Assembly: GCF_000559025.1 (NCBI RefSeq)
Contig: NZ_JAAN01000005.1
Coordinates: 124,001-188,000, forward strand
DNA: 64,000 nt
Direction: 5' to 3'
Source of the DNA: Luteimonas huabeiensis HB2
Lineage (GTDB): Bacteria; Pseudomonadota; Gammaproteobacteria; Xanthomonadales; Xanthomonadaceae
The notes under the pieces were generated by a model. It had not been told where the DNA came from and did not search any database. It saw only the letters and a program-made list of their open reading frames with translations. Below are positions 17,207-28,541 of the stretch, one piece after another (position 1 is the stretch's first letter; each line of letters starts with the position of its first letter). A program made the translations under genes and the position numbers.

Positions 17207-18625
17207 CTACCGAACCAGCCGCCGGATCAGCCGGTCCAGGCGACGGTACGGCGGCTTCAGCAGGTCGGTGGCGGCCCAGCGGCGTTGCCACAGCACCGGC
17301 AGTGGCTTGCTCAGCGCGTCGAAGCCGGCGCGGCCGTGGAGCTGGCCCATGCCGCTGGCGCCGACGCCGCCGAAGGGCAGGGCGCTGGCGGCGAAATGCA
17401 GCAGGGTGTCGTTGACGGTGACGCCGCCGGCCAGCACCGCGGCGAGCATCTGTTCCACCGTCGCGCGGTCGTCGCTGAAGGGATACAGCGCCAGCGGGCG
17501 CGGGCGCGCGGCGACGAAGGCGATGGCTTCCTCGAGCGTGCGATAGCTCTTGATCGGCAGCACCGGGCCGAAGATCTCCTCGCGCATGAGCGCGGTGTCG
17601 TCGTGCGGGTCGAGCACCAGGGTCGGTGGCACGATGCGTTCGCCCTCCGGCGCGGCGAGGGTGATGACGCCGGCGCTGCGCGGGCGCGCTTCCTCGATCC
17701 AGCCGCGCAGTCGCGCGGACTCGCGCTCGTTGACGATACGGGTGTAGTCGGCATCGGCGTCGCGGCGATAGCGGCGTTCGACCTCGTCGCGCAGGGCATC
17801 GGCCAGCGCGTCGCGGCGCGCGGCGTCGATGAGCACGTAGTCGGGCGCGATGCAGGTCTGCCCGGCGTTGAACCACTTGCCGGTGGCCAGCCGCCTGGCG
17901 GCGCGCGCGAGCGGGTAGTCCGGTGCGACGATCGCCGGCGACTTGCCGCCGAGTTCCAGCGTCACCGGAACGAGGTGTTCGGCTGCGGCGCGCATGACCT
18001 CGCGGCCGACGCGGGTGGAGCCGGTGAACACCAGGTGGTCGAACGGCAGCGCGGAGAACGCGCGCCCGATCTCGGGGCCGCCCAGCGCCACCGCCACGCG
18101 CTCGGGCGGAAAGACCTGCGCGAGCAGATCGGCGAGGAAGGCCGAGGTGCGCGGCGTGTGTTCGGACGGCTTGAGGAAGACGTGGTTGCCGGCGGCGATG
18201 GCGGACGCGAGCGGGCCGAGGGCGAGCACGACCGGGTAGTTCCACGGCGAGATCACCCCGACCACGCCGAGCGGCTCGCGGCGCAGCTCGGCGCGCGCGG
18301 GCCACAGCCGCCAGCCGGGGAAGACCCGCTGCGGCGCTGCCCAGCGGCGCAGGCGGCGCCGCGCGTGGTCGAGTTCGCCCAGCGCGGTCATGCCATCGGC
18401 CAGCAGCGATTCGTGCATGCAGCGGTGGCCGAAGTCCGCGGCGATCGCGGCCGCCATCTCGTCCAGGCGCGGTTTCAGCGCCTCGTGCAGGCGCCCCAGG
18501 TCGTCCTCGCGCTGGTCGAGGCCGGGCTTGCGCGCGCGCCAGGCCTCGCGCAGGCGCGCCAGCGTGGCCGGCAGCGCATCGACGGGCGTGGCGGCGGGCG
18601 CGGCGGGATGGGGCGTGGCGTCCAT
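17207..18625 (-). CDS. aldehyde dehydrogenase (coniferyl aldehyde dehydrogenase-like)
   Basis: A 472-residue NAD(P)-dependent aldehyde dehydrogenase. The ATG at 18625 was chosen because the frame upstream is an Arg-rich low-complexity stretch. Family motifs are ISPWNYPVVLALGPLASAIA (cofactor fold), FTGSTRVGRE, the general-base Glu in LELGGKSPAIV and the catalytic Cys in WFNAGQTCIAPDYVL. The N-terminal region, DDLGRLHEALKPRLDEMAAAIAADFGHR, resembles the coniferyl aldehyde dehydrogenase group. The physiological substrate cannot be read from the sequence. It is divergent from a carbonic anhydrase-like gene. Confidence 0.88.
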   Translation of the reverse strand: MDATPHPAAPAATPVDALPATLARLREAWRARKPGLDQREDDLGRLHEALKPRLDEMAAAIAADFGHRCMHESLLADGMTALGELDHARRRLRRWAAPQRVFPGWRLWPARAELRREPLGVVGVISPWNYPVVLALGPLASAIAAGNHVFLKPSEHTPRTSAFLADLLAQVFPPERVAVALGGPEIGRAFSALPFDHLVFTGSTRVGREVMRAAAEHLVPVTLELGGKSPAIVAPDYPLARAARRLATGKWFNAGQTCIAPDYVLIDAARRDALADALRDEVERRYRRDADADYTRIVNERESARLRGWIEEARPRSAGVITLAAPEGERIVPPTLVLDPHDDTALMREEIFGPVLPIKSYRTLEEAIAFVAARPRPLALYPFSDDRATVEQMLAAVLAGGVTVNDTLLHFAASALPFGGVGASGMGQLHGRAGFDALSKPLPVLWQRRWAATDLLKPPYRRLDRLIRRLVR

Positions 18626-18738
18626 GCGGCGAGTGTAGCCGCGCCTGCGCGTCCGGCGCCGCCGCCTGGGCGGGCAGTGCGCTTGTGCGCGCCCGCGCAC
18701 GCGCTAAGCTGCGGCTCCGTCCATCTCCGCGTGCTGCG

Positions 18739-19278
18739 ATGTCCCTGCGCCCCTACCGCGACCGCCTGCCCCAACTGGGCGCGCGCGTCTATCTCGATCC
18801 CGCCGCCACCGTCATCGGCGACGTAGCGCTCGGCGACGACGTCTCCGTATGGCCGGGCGCGGTCGTGCGCGGCGACGTCAACTTCGTGCGCATCGGCGCG
18901 CGCACCAGCGTGCAGGACGGCGCCGTGATCCACGTCAGCCACGACGGCCCGCACGCGAAGCTGGGCGGTTTCGCCACCGTGGTCGGCGAGGACGTGACCA
19001 TCGGCCACAAGGCGATCTTGCACGCGTGCACGGTCGGCGACGCGGCGCTGATCGGCATGGGCGCGATCGTGCTCGACGGCGCGCGCATCGGCGCCCGCGC
19101 GATGATCGGCGCCGGCGCGCTGGTGCCGCCGGGCAAGGTGGTGGGCGAGGGCGAGCTGTGGGTGGGCAATCCGGCGCGCAAGGTGCGCATGCTCACCGAG
19201 GCGCAGATCGAGGGCCTGTACTACAGCGCCGCGCACTACGTGCGCTTGAAGGACGAGTACCGGGCCGCGCAGGGCTGA
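18739..19278 (+). CDS. gamma-carbonic anhydrase family protein
   Basis: A 179-residue left-handed beta-helix protein (MSLRPYRDRLPQLGARVYLD start). The hexapeptide repeats run from about residue 15 to 150. Metal-ligand histidines are visible in VIHVSHDGPH and TIGHKAILHACTV. It belongs with YrdA/PaaY/CaiE-type proteins; many bind zinc, but carbonic anhydrase activity is not proven for most. The gene stands alone and converges with tviC 19 nt downstream. Confidence 0.88.
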   Translation: MSLRPYRDRLPQLGARVYLDPAATVIGDVALGDDVSVWPGAVVRGDVNFVRIGARTSVQDGAVIHVSHDGPHAKLGGFATVVGEDVTIGHKAILHACTVGDAALIGMGAIVLDGARIGARAMIGAGALVPPGKVVGEGELWVGNPARKVRMLTEAQIEGLYYSAAHYVRLKDEYRAAQG

Positions 19279-19297
19279 CCGCGCGCCCGGCGGTGCC

Positions 19298-20332
19298 TTA
19301 TGCGGTCAGCCGCGTTGCCGCCGCGTACCAGGGCGCGGCTTCGGCGATGCCGTCGGCGAGCCGGTGGGTGGGGGCGTAGCCCAGCAGCCGTTGCGCCTTG
19401 CCGATGTCGGCCTGGCTGTGGCGGACGTCGCCGGGGCGGAAGTCGCGGTAGTGCGGCTGCGCGTCGGGCGCGGCGCCGTGCGGCGCGAGCGCTTCGCGCA
19501 GTTGCGCGAACAGGGCGTTCAGCGTGGTGCGTTCGCCGACGGCGACGTTGTAGACCTGGTTCAGCGCGTCCGGGTCCGACGCGGTGGCGGCCAGCAGGTT
19601 GGCCTGTACGGCATTGGCGATGTAGCAGAAGTCGCGGCTGGTTTCGCCGTCGCCGTTGATCCACACCGGCGCGCCTTCGAGCAGCGCCGCGATCCAGCGC
19701 GGGATCGCCGCGGCATACGGGCCGTCCGGGTCCTGGCGGGGGCCGAACACGTTGAAGTAGCGCAGCCCGATGGAGGCGAAGCCGTAGCAGCGCGCGAAGA
19801 CCTCGGCGTACAGCTCGTTGGCGTACTTGGTGACGGCGTAGGGGCTCAGCGGCCGGCCGATCGCGTGCTCCACCTTGGGCAGGGCCGGGTGGTCGCCGTA
19901 GGTGCTGCTGCTGGCGGCGTAGGTGAAGCTGCGCACGCCGGCATCGCGCGCGGCGATGAGCATGTTGAGGAAGCCGGTGACGTTGACCGAATGGGTGGCG
20001 AGCGGGTCATCGAGGCTGCGCGGCACGCTGCCGAGCGCCGCCTGGTGTAGCACGTGATCCACGCCGGCGCAGGCGTCGCGGCAGCAGGCGGGATCGCGGA
20101 TGTCGCCCTCGACGAAGGCGAACCGCGCCCATTGCGCCGGGGCGACGCGTTCGCGCACCTGGTCGAGGTTGCGCCGGTGACCGGTGGCGAAGTTGTCCAG
20201 GCCGATCACGCGCTGGTCCAGGCGCAGCAGGGTCTCGAGCAGGTTGGAGCCGATGAAGCCGGCGGCGCCGGTGACCAGCCAGGTGCGCGGCGTCGAGGGA
20301 AGTTGCCGGAGCAGTTGCGAGTAGGCGGTCAT
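19298..20332 (-). CDS. tviC: UDP-N-acetylglucosamine 4-epimerase (TviC/WbpP type)
   Basis: A 344-residue extended short-chain dehydrogenase. The NAD motif [12 protein letters not shown] lies near residue 22, the catalytic Tyr/Lys pair in [13 protein letters not shown], and [20 protein letters not shown] follows. The sequence pattern resembles TviC/WbpP, which epimerise UDP-GlcNAc or UDP-GlcNAcA at C4. Its upstream partner in the same direction is a TviB-type 6-dehydrogenase, so together they would make UDP-GalNAcA for a surface polysaccharide. The intervening 283 nt are a palindromic repeat element. Substrate is inferred from the pairing. Confidence 0.82.
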   Translation of the reverse strand: MTAYSQLLRQLPSTPRTWLVTGAAGFIGSNLLETLLRLDQRVIGLDNFATGHRRNLDQVRERVAPAQWARFAFVEGDIRDPACCRDACAGVDHVLHQAALGSVPRSLDDPLATHSVNVTGFLNMLIAARDAGVRSFTYAASSSTYGDHPALPKVEHAIGRPLSPYAVTKYANELYAEVFARCYGFASIGLRYFNVFGPRQDPDGPYAAAIPRWIAALLEGAPVWINGDGETSRDFCYIANAVQANLLAATASDPDALNQVYNVAVGERTTLNALFAQLREALAPHGAAPDAQPHYRDFRPGDVRHSQADIGKAQRLLGYAPTHRLADGIAEAAPWYAAATRLTA

Positions 20333-20336
20333 GGGG

Positions 20337-20615
20337 CTAGAGCGTATCGACATTCGGCCTGCAGCGCCGGGCTGTCCTTTCTCCCGCAAGCGGGTGCGTC
20401 TCGTCCCTTCTCCGGCAAGCGGGTGCGTATCGTCCCTTCTCCCGCAAGGGCGGCTTTCGCACGCCTGCGGCGTGCCCCCCATCCGCCTTCGGCACCTTCC
20501 CCCGCTTGCGGGGGAAGGAAAAACAGGATGTCCCCCCCGCTTGCGGGGGAAGGAAAAACAGGATGCCCCCCGCTTGCGGGGAAGGCGTCTTGCGCACGCT
20601 GAATGTCGATTCCAC

Positions 20616-20619
<4 letters not shown>
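20337..20619. repeat. composite palindromic intergenic repeat, copy 2 (complete, CTAG at both ends)
   Basis: This fills almost the whole tviB-tviC gap. The left edge starts CTAGAGCGTATCGACATTCG, then GCCTGCAGCGCC. The body has about six palindromes of the types CCCGCAAGCGGG and CCCCGCTTGCGGGG, separated by CTTCTC or GAAGGAAAAACAGGATG. The right edge ends GAATGTCGATTCCACCTAG, in inverted orientation to the left edge. The right CTAG supplies the TAG stop of tviB. Transcripts through it would form several stable hairpins between the two cistrons. Confidence 0.8.
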
Positions 20620-21913
<1,294 letters not shown>

Positions 21914-21917
<4 letters not shown>

Positions 21918-22255
21918 GCGCGGATCCTGGCGCCCGGACGCGGGCAGGCCGGAGCGATTATGACCGCTTCGGCCGCGGTCGCCGCGCGGGCCGGCGCGGT
22001 CGCGCGCTCCAGCGCCGCCAGGCCGCGCAGCGCCTGGTCGCGGTCGGTGTTGCACATCGCCGGCGAGGGCCGCAGCGAGGCGCAGACCGCCGGTCGTTCC
22101 GGGCGGCCGAACAGTCGGCAGCGCAGGCGCTCGTCGAGCTGCACGCAGGACACGCCGGCCGGCTTGCCCTGCGGCATGCCCGGGATCGGCGAGCTGATCG
22201 ACGGGGCGATGCAGCAGGCGCCGCAGCCGTCGCGGCAGGTGGGGGTGCCGGACAC
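21914..22255 (-). CDS. YkgJ-type zinc/iron-binding cysteine-cluster protein
   Basis: A GTG start at 22255, five bases after the aroE stop, gives 113 residues beginning [15 protein letters not shown]. The CxxxCxxCC cluster, together with later cysteines in VSCVQL, RCRLFG, PAVCASL and AMCNTD, is the pattern of the YkgJ/UPF0153 family. These proteins chelate a metal ion but have no defined role. It is coupled on both sides: close to aroE upstream, and overlapping tviB by ATGA downstream. Confidence 0.78.
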
Positions 22256-22260
22256 GTCGT

Positions 22261-23130
22261 TCAGTCGGCGGTGACCAGCAGGTTCTGGCGCGCGCGCAGC
22301 TCGGCGTAGACGGTGTCGGTCTCCGGGCGCACGCCGTGCCACAGGGCGAAGCTCTCGGCGGCCTGCTCGACCAGCATGCCCAGGCCGTCGATGGCGTCGT
22401 GCGCGCCGGATGCGCGCGCCCAGGCCAGGAACGGCACCGCGGCCTCGCCGTAGTTGAGGTCCACCACGGCCGCGCGCGGGGCCAGCAGCGCGCGCGGCAG
22501 CGCCGGCGGCGGCGCGCCGCGGCCGGCCGAGGTGGCGTGGACGATCAGCTCGAACTCGCCCAGCGCGCCGATGTCGTCGAGGTAGCGCGAATGCACGCGG
22601 CCGGGTTCGCCCAGCGCGTCGGCCAGCGCATCGGCGCGCGCGCCGGTACGATTGACGATGTACAGGTCGCCGATGCCGGCATCCAGCAGCGCGGGCGCGA
22701 CGCCGCGCGCGGCGCCGCCGGCGCCGATCAGCAGGGTGCGGCGGGCGCGCAGGTCGAGTCCGGCGCGCTCGGTCAGGTCGCGCACCAGCCCGCGTCCGTC
22801 GGTGTTCTCGCCGCGCCAGCCCGCGCCGTCGCGGACCAGCGTGTTGACCGCGCCGGCGCGGCGCGCGCTGTCGCCGAGCGTCGCGCACAGGTCCACCGCG
22901 GCCTGCTTCAGCGGCAGGGTCACGTTGGCGCCGCGGCCGCCGCCCTCGGCGAAGCGCGCCAGCGCGTCGGCGAACGCTTCGGGCGCGGCCTCGATGGCCT
23001 CGTAGCGCAGTGCGATCGCCTGCTGGCGGGCGAAGGCGGCGTGGATGGCGGGGGAGAGCGAATGCGACACCGGCTGGCCGAACACGGCGTAGCGGGGTGC
23101 GGGGAAGGCGTCGGCGTCGGCGGGGCTCAT
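22261..23130 (-). CDS. aroE: shikimate 5-dehydrogenase
   Basis: A 289-residue NADPH-dependent enzyme converting 3-dehydroshikimate to shikimate. The substrate-binding motif [18 protein letters not shown] is at the N terminus and the catalytic Lys in NVTLPLKQ. The [12 protein letters not shown] loop and the nucleotide loop [15 protein letters not shown] follow. It feeds chorismate, which is also the substrate of the XanB2-type enzyme encoded at 25.8-26.8 kb. It leads a coupled unit with the YkgJ-type gene and tviB. Confidence 0.94.
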   Translation of the reverse strand: MSPADADAFPAPRYAVFGQPVSHSLSPAIHAAFARQQAIALRYEAIEAAPEAFADALARFAEGGGRGANVTLPLKQAAVDLCATLGDSARRAGAVNTLVRDGAGWRGENTDGRGLVRDLTERAGLDLRARRTLLIGAGGAARGVAPALLDAGIGDLYIVNRTGARADALADALGEPGRVHSRYLDDIGALGEFELIVHATSAGRGAPPPALPRALLAPRAAVVDLNYGEAAVPFLAWARASGAHDAIDGLGMLVEQAAESFALWHGVRPETDTVYAELRARQNLLVTAD

Positions 23131-23400
23131 TCGGGATCCTCTGGCCTGCGGGTGTGCGCGACCGCTTGCGGTGCGGGGCGCGGCCGGTCGCGGAGCGCCC
23201 GAGTCTACTCCCGCGGCCGGGTTTTCGATGCGCTCCGGCAGCGCTCGGGGCGCCTCGGGCGGCGGGCGCGGGGCCAGGGTATCGACGTGCTGGCCCGACC
23301 GGGATGTCGTCGCCGGCCGGTGCCGCCACCCGGATCGCGTAACCGGGATCGTCGAGGCGCCGGCGCAGCCGCGCGGCGACGGCCGGATCGCCGGTCGTCG

Positions 23401-24399
<999 letters not shown>

Positions 24400-25107
24400 C
24401 TACGCCCGCTCCCGCGCGCCGATCGGTGCGGCGATCACCTCGCCGGCGACGACCGCGTGGGTGAAGGCGCGGCCGTCCCAGTGGTAGTAGAGGTGCGCCT
24501 GCTGCCGTACCGGCGAGACGAGGTCGGGATGGAAGGCGGCCACGCATTCGCCGCCGGGCCGGCGCACGCTGTCGAACAGCAGGCCGTCGCTGCCGGCCTC
24601 GCGCAGCGCGCGGGCGGCGGCGCGGCTGCGCGCGTAGCCGTCGGGATCGTGCAATTCCGGCCAGCCGCCGCGCAGGTCGTGGAAGGCGCCGGCCACGCGC
24701 GCGCAGTAGGCGCGCATCTCCAGCACGCACGCCGGCTCCGCGGTGGCGCGCAGGAAGCGGGCCTTGTGGTGCATGGTCTCGGCGATCGCGGTATCGCGGT
24801 CGCGGGCGGCGTAGTAGACGCCGTAGCGGCCGTCGGAAAAGCGCGAGCCCTCGGGATTGAGATGGGTGAAGGCGGCCATGACCGGGGTGGTGCCGGGGCC
24901 GGAGATGCGTCGCTGCCGCGGTACCAGGTCGATCCTTCCGGCCTCCTGCCGCAGGCGCGGGTTGGTCATGCCTTCCAGCGCGATCACTGCGTCCAGGTCC
25001 GCCGGGTCGGCGATGGCGTCGAACAGGCCGGTCGGCGGGAAGCGGCTGGGCACGATGCGGTAGGTCGGGTCCCACGCGATGCGCCGGACCGGCGGCGTCA
25101 GTCCCAT
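24400..25107 (-). CDS. RES-domain toxin (NAD+-degrading type)
   Basis: A 235-residue RES-domain protein. Conserved features are the Arg in [34 protein letters not shown] with Arg, Tyr and Glu of the active-site cleft, and a Ser in [17 protein letters not shown] toxins related to diphtheria-toxin-fold ADP-ribosyltransferases deplete NAD+. Its start overlaps by 10 nt the stop of a MbcA/ParS/Xre-like protein, the standard antitoxin-first order. The downstream neighbour is hemB. All expected residues appear present. Confidence 0.88.
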   Translation of the reverse strand: MGLTPPVRRIAWDPTYRIVPSRFPPTGLFDAIADPADLDAVIALEGMTNPRLRQEAGRIDLVPRQRRISGPGTTPVMAAFTHLNPEGSRFSDGRYGVYYAARDRDTAIAETMHHKARFLRATAEPACVLEMRAYCARVAGAFHDLRGGWPELHDPDGYARSRAAARALREAGSDGLLFDSVRRPGGECVAAFHPDLVSPVRQQAHLYYHWDGRAFTHAVVAGEVIAAPIGARERA

Positions 25108-25502
25108 CCGCGCTGCGCGTCCAGGTACTGCCGCACCACGAACAGGTCCGCGACCTGCCCGCCCAGCATGCGTTCCAGCGCGCTGGCGCCGCCGAACGGC
25201 GGTGCGGCGTTGGGCCGCCGGATCCAGCCATCGGCCTGTGCCGGGTCCGGGAACAGGATGTGCAGCGCCTTGTAGATGCCCAGCAGGTAGCTGATCCGCT
25301 CCAGCACGTCGCCGGGCACCAGGCGGACGTCGCCGCGTTTCCAGCGGAAGAAGGTCGAGCGACCGGGCTGGCCGAGCAGGATCATTTCCTGCCGGGTGTC
25401 CAGGCCCCAGGCCGCGCTCAGGCGGAAGAAGGTGCGCAGGGCGGCGCCGGCCGGGTCGCGCGGCGCGGGCTCCGGGGGGCGATGGGCGAGAGCGGGGGAC
25501 AT
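25098..25502 (-). CDS. Xre/MbcA/ParS-type antitoxin
   Basis: A 134-residue protein. A helix-turn-helix N-terminal half ([40 protein letters not shown]) is followed by the antitoxin toxin-binding C-terminal domain. That domain has the [11 protein letters not shown] and [20 protein letters not shown] blocks typical of this family. It would neutralise the RES toxin and autoregulate the pair. An inverted repeat AGTCCCGATTGGGACT lies 33 nt upstream of its start. Confidence 0.88.
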   Translation of the reverse strand: MSPALAHRPPEPAPRDPAGAALRTFFRLSAAWGLDTRQEMILLGQPGRSTFFRWKRGDVRLVPGDVLERISYLLGIYKALHILFPDPAQADGWIRRPNAAPPFGGASALERMLGGQVADLFVVRQYLDAQRGWD

Positions 25503-25534
25503 GGCCGTCTCCGGGAGGGGCTCATCGCCAAGCT

Positions 25535-25572
25535 AGTCCCGATTGGGACTTATTGCAAGATATCGTCCCGAT
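25535..25572. promoter_or_regulatory. candidate operator of the RES/Xre pair
   Basis: AGTCCCGATTGGGACT (25535-25550) is a perfect inverted repeat with 6-bp arms. A further copy of the half site GTCCCGAT occurs at 25565-25572, and the bases between are AT-rich (TATTGCAAGATAT). The placement upstream of the antitoxin start suits autoregulation. Confidence 0.55.
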
Positions 25573-25599
25573 CCGTACAGCGGGCGGCCGGAGCGAGGA

Positions 25600-25785
25600 C
25601 GTCGAGCCGTCCCTGCTTCCGCAGGCGCGGCCATGTCGTCCCTTCTCCCGCGTGCCCCCATCCGCCTTCGGCACCTTCCCCCGCAGGCGGGGGAAGGAAA
25701 AGAGAGCATGCTCCCCGCTTGCGGGGGAAGGGAAAAACAGCATGTTTCCCGCTCGCGGGGGAAGGAAAAACAGAGGGCGCAGTTC
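25600..25785. repeat. composite palindromic intergenic repeat, copy 3
   Basis: The same family as the copies at 2225 and 20337. It begins GAGCCGTCCCTGCTTCCG (shared with copy 5), then has CTTCTCCCGC and three palindromes of the form TTCCCCCGC..GCGGGGGAAGG with AAAAACAG spacers. It ends just before the xanB2 stop. The CTAG edges are not recognisable, so it looks decayed or shortened. Confidence 0.7.
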
Positions 25786-25788
25786 GGG

Positions 25789-26781
25789 TCAGCCGTGGAC
25801 GCCGTCGATCTCGACCGCCAGCTCCTGGCGGCAGACCGCTGCGTGCAGGATGACCCGCGGGATGCGCTCGCCGAACCGCGCCTGCAAGGCGTCGGCCACC
25901 ACCGGCAGGTCGGCGCGGTCGCGCACGTAGACCTTGAGCCGGGTGCCGGCGCCGAACTGCGGCGGCAGGTCGGGCCGGTGCTGGCGGGCGGCGGCGAGCA
26001 GGCTGTCGAAGTTGGCGAAGGTCTCCTCCAGTTGCGCCAGCAGCTCGCCGGCGTGCTGCGAGGCGTGGCCGACCACCGCGGCGGTGCCCGACAGCAGCAG
26101 CGGCATGGCGTGGCCGTCGGCGGCCAGCATCGCGCGGGCGAAGGTCGGCGCCTGCGGTCCGTAGCGGCGCGGGTAGCGGTAGGCGCTGACCTGGCGCGGG
26201 TTCTCGACCGGCGTGCCGGGCTCGCGGGCGCTCAGCCAGTAGACCTGCAGCACGCGCTCGCCGTCGCAACGGCCGATCGCGGTGGCGGCCGGCAGGCGGC
26301 CCAGGTCCACCGTGCCCAGGCCCTCGGCGCGGCCGACGCAGAACTGCCGGTAGCGCTCGGCGTCGCCCTCGCCCAGGGTGATCGCATCGAGGTAGTTCCA
26401 GATCCGCAGCAGGTGCGGGGTGGGGCCGGCGCCGACGTGGCGGATCAGCCCGGCGTAGGCGCGGCGCGCGGCCTCGCGGATGTCGCCGCCGGTCTCGGGC
26501 ACCTCGATCGCGCCGAAGCTCAGGCGGCCGTCGCTGGCCCAGCGGATATCGCCGTCGCGGCCCCGGCGTACCGGCCCGGTCGCGCGCCAGACTTCCAGCG
26601 GCGCGGCGCCGAACGGGGCCAGCGGCACCCGCAGCACCCGCGGATCGTCGTGGGCGGGGGCGTCGGGGCCGAACGCGAACACCGCCAGCGTGGCGTCGCC
26701 GAGCACCGCGTCCGGCGCGGCCTCGACGTAGTCCACGTCCAGCCGCGCGACGTCGTCGATCGCGGGCAGCGGCCGGCTCAC
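25789..26781 (-). CDS. xanB2: XanB2-type chorismatase (3-hydroxybenzoate/4-hydroxybenzoate synthase)
   Basis: A 330-residue enzyme of the FkbO/Hyg5/XanB2 chorismatase family. The known Xanthomonas XanB2 turns chorismate into 3-hydroxybenzoate for the pigment xanthomonadin and 4-hydroxybenzoate for ubiquinone. Conserved blocks are HLLRIWNYLDAITLGEGDAERYRQFCVGRAEG in the middle and QVSAYRYPRRYGPQAPTFARA. GTAAVVGHASQHAGELLAQLEET and a terminal VCRQELAVEIDG follow. The GTG start at 26781 overlaps the halogenase stop as GTGA, so the two are translationally coupled. Product ratio cannot be deduced. Confidence 0.88.
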   Translation of the reverse strand: MSRPLPAIDDVARLDVDYVEAAPDAVLGDATLAVFAFGPDAPAHDDPRVLRVPLAPFGAAPLEVWRATGPVRRGRDGDIRWASDGRLSFGAIEVPETGGDIREAARRAYAGLIRHVGAGPTPHLLRIWNYLDAITLGEGDAERYRQFCVGRAEGLGTVDLGRLPAATAIGRCDGERVLQVYWLSAREPGTPVENPRQVSAYRYPRRYGPQAPTFARAMLAADGHAMPLLLSGTAAVVGHASQHAGELLAQLEETFANFDSLLAAARQHRPDLPPQFGAGTRLKVYVRDRADLPVVADALQARFGERIPRVILHAAVCRQELAVEIDGVHG

Positions 26782-28136
26782 GGGTTGCCCTCGTGCAGGG
26801 TGTCGCCGCTGAACGATTCGCCGACCCGGCGCCGGCGGCGCCACCAGCCGCGCAGCGCCTGCGGCGCGATGGCCAAGGCGTTGCACAGGTACACCAGCCG
26901 GAACAGGTACAGCCGGCGCAGCACCGCGCGGTTGTCGAACACGTCGCCGGCGAGCATGGAAATCACCGCCTGCTCGAGCTGGAAGTCGTTGCGCGGGGAC
27001 ACGAACAGGCGCTGCATCACCGGGGTGGTGAAGCGATGGATGAACCACGAGAAGTGCTTCAGCCCGCGTTGCAGCCGTCGCGTCATCGCCCGCTGCAGCG
27101 CGGCCTCGCGCGCCGGCTCGCGCAGTGCGCCATCGACCACCTCGACGGCGTGCTCGGCGCTGTTCATCGCCAGGTACACGCCGGAGGAGAACACCGGGTC
27201 GATGAAGGCGTAGGCGTCGCCGGCCATCACCCAGCCCGGGCCGGCCATGCGCGTGCAGCGGTAGGAGTAGTTGCCGGTGGCGTGCACGGGCGCCACGCGC
27301 TCGGCGCCCTGCATGCGCGACCGCACCGAGGGCCGCGCGGCGAGGGTCTGCATCAGGAAGCCCTCGTTGTCGCCGCGGCGCTGCTTGAGGTAGGCGGGCG
27401 CGCACACCGCGCCCACGCTCATCACGTCGTCCGGCAGCGGGATCAGCCAGTACCAGCCATGCTCGAAGCGATCGACGGTGATGTTGCCGGCGTCCTCGCC
27501 GGGGCGCCGCTCGACGCCGCGGAAATGGCTGAAGATCGCCGCCGACTGGTGTTCGCGGCTCTTGCGCTTGAGCTTCAGCCTGGCGCCCAGGAAGGTGTCG
27601 CGGCCGCTGGCGTCGATCAGGTAGCGGATGCGGAAGGCCAGCGCGCGGCCGTCGCCGTCGCGCGCGCGCACGATGCGCGGGCGCCCGTCGGCATCGGCCT
27701 CGATGCGCTCGGCGCGCGTGCGCTCGCGCGCATCGACGCCGTTGGCGCGCGCATGCTCGAACAGCAACTGGTCGAACTCCGAACGCCGGACCTGGAAGGC
27801 GTAGCCGAATTTCGGATCCAGCGCGCGGTCGAAGCGGAATACGTTGGTGCGATCGCCCTCGCCGCCGACGGGGAAGTCGGCGCCGGCCTTGCGCACGCCG
27901 ATCGCGCGCACCTGCTCCAGCACGCCGAGCCGCTCCAGGATCGGCAGGTTCATCGGCAGCAGCGACTCGCCGATGTGGAAGCGCGGGTGCGCGTCCTTCT
28001 CCAGCAGGGTCACGCGCCAGCCGCGGCGGGCGAGCAGGGTGGCCGCGGTGGTCCCGGCCGGCCCGCCGCCGATCACGAGCACGTCGGTGTCGACGGGCAC
28101 GGCCTGCCCGCTGTCGGTCTCGCTGGAATCGCTCAT
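26778..28136 (-). CDS. FAD-dependent halogenase/oxidoreductase of the pigment cluster
   Basis: A 452-residue flavoprotein. The FAD loop is VLVIGGGPAGTTAATLLARRGW at residues 18-39, and the flavin-halogenase signature WxWxIP appears as GWYWLIPLPDD. GPGWVMAGDAYAFIDPVFSSG is the second FAD block. This group includes the halogenases thought to brominate the aryl-polyene xanthomonadin. It is coupled to xanB2 and divergent from the ACP gene. The start at 28136 (MSDSSETDSG) was preferred over the ATGs ten codons upstream. Halogenation of the pigment is inferred from context. Confidence 0.82.
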   Translation of the reverse strand: MSDSSETDSGQAVPVDTDVLVIGGGPAGTTAATLLARRGWRVTLLEKDAHPRFHIGESLLPMNLPILERLGVLEQVRAIGVRKAGADFPVGGEGDRTNVFRFDRALDPKFGYAFQVRRSEFDQLLFEHARANGVDARERTRAERIEADADGRPRIVRARDGDGRALAFRIRYLIDASGRDTFLGARLKLKRKSREHQSAAIFSHFRGVERRPGEDAGNITVDRFEHGWYWLIPLPDDVMSVGAVCAPAYLKQRRGDNEGFLMQTLAARPSVRSRMQGAERVAPVHATGNYSYRCTRMAGPGWVMAGDAYAFIDPVFSSGVYLAMNSAEHAVEVVDGALREPAREAALQRAMTRRLQRGLKHFSWFIHRFTTPVMQRLFVSPRNDFQLEQAVISMLAGDVFDNRAVLRRLYLFRLVYLCNALAIAPQALRGWWRRRRRVGESFSGDTLHEGNP

Positions 28137-28237
28137 CTCGCGGTGGCCTGCGCCCCGTGCCATCATTCCGGGCGCGCATCATAGCGCGGCGCCCGGAACG
28201 CGCCGCGCTCCCGCACCCGTTCATCCCGGAATCCCGC

Positions 28238-28507
28238 ATGTCCAGCCAGACCCCCGCCGAACGCGAACTCGCCGAACTCCTGGTCGAGACCCTGAACCTC
28301 GAGGACGTCGCCGCCGCCGACATCGACCCGGAGGCGCCGCTGTTCAACGCCGGCCTCGGCCTGGACTCGATCGACGCGCTGGAGCTGGCGCTGGCGATCA
28401 GCAAGCGCTACGGCTTCCAGCTGCGCTCGGACAGCGACGAGAACCGCCGCATCTTCGCCTCGCTGCGGGCGCTGTCGGCGCACGTCGAACAGCACCGCGC
28501 GGCGTGA
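28238..28507 (+). CDS. acyl carrier protein of the aryl-polyene pigment pathway
   Basis: An 89-residue carrier protein. The phosphopantetheine Ser is in GLGLDSIDALELAL near residue 43, and the helices before and after (LAELLVETLNLED, SDENRRIFASLRALSAHV) fit an ACP. It would carry the aryl starter during polyene elongation (XanC-type). It is divergent from the halogenase-xanB2 pair and followed by a membrane protein. The starter ligase and a phosphopantetheinyl transferase that could serve it lie some 27 kb away at the left edge. Confidence 0.88.
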   Translation: MSSQTPAERELAELLVETLNLEDVAAADIDPEAPLFNAGLGLDSIDALELALAISKRYGFQLRSDSDENRRIFASLRALSAHVEQHRAA

Positions 28508-28541
28508 GGCCGCCCGCCGCGGCGCGCGCGCGGCCCCGCCC

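Noticed and set aside
23131..23400. Possible small gene between hemB and aroE
   Set aside because: All frames are GC-rich with no ribosome site or recognisable segment. The stretch looks like ordinary intergenic sequence.
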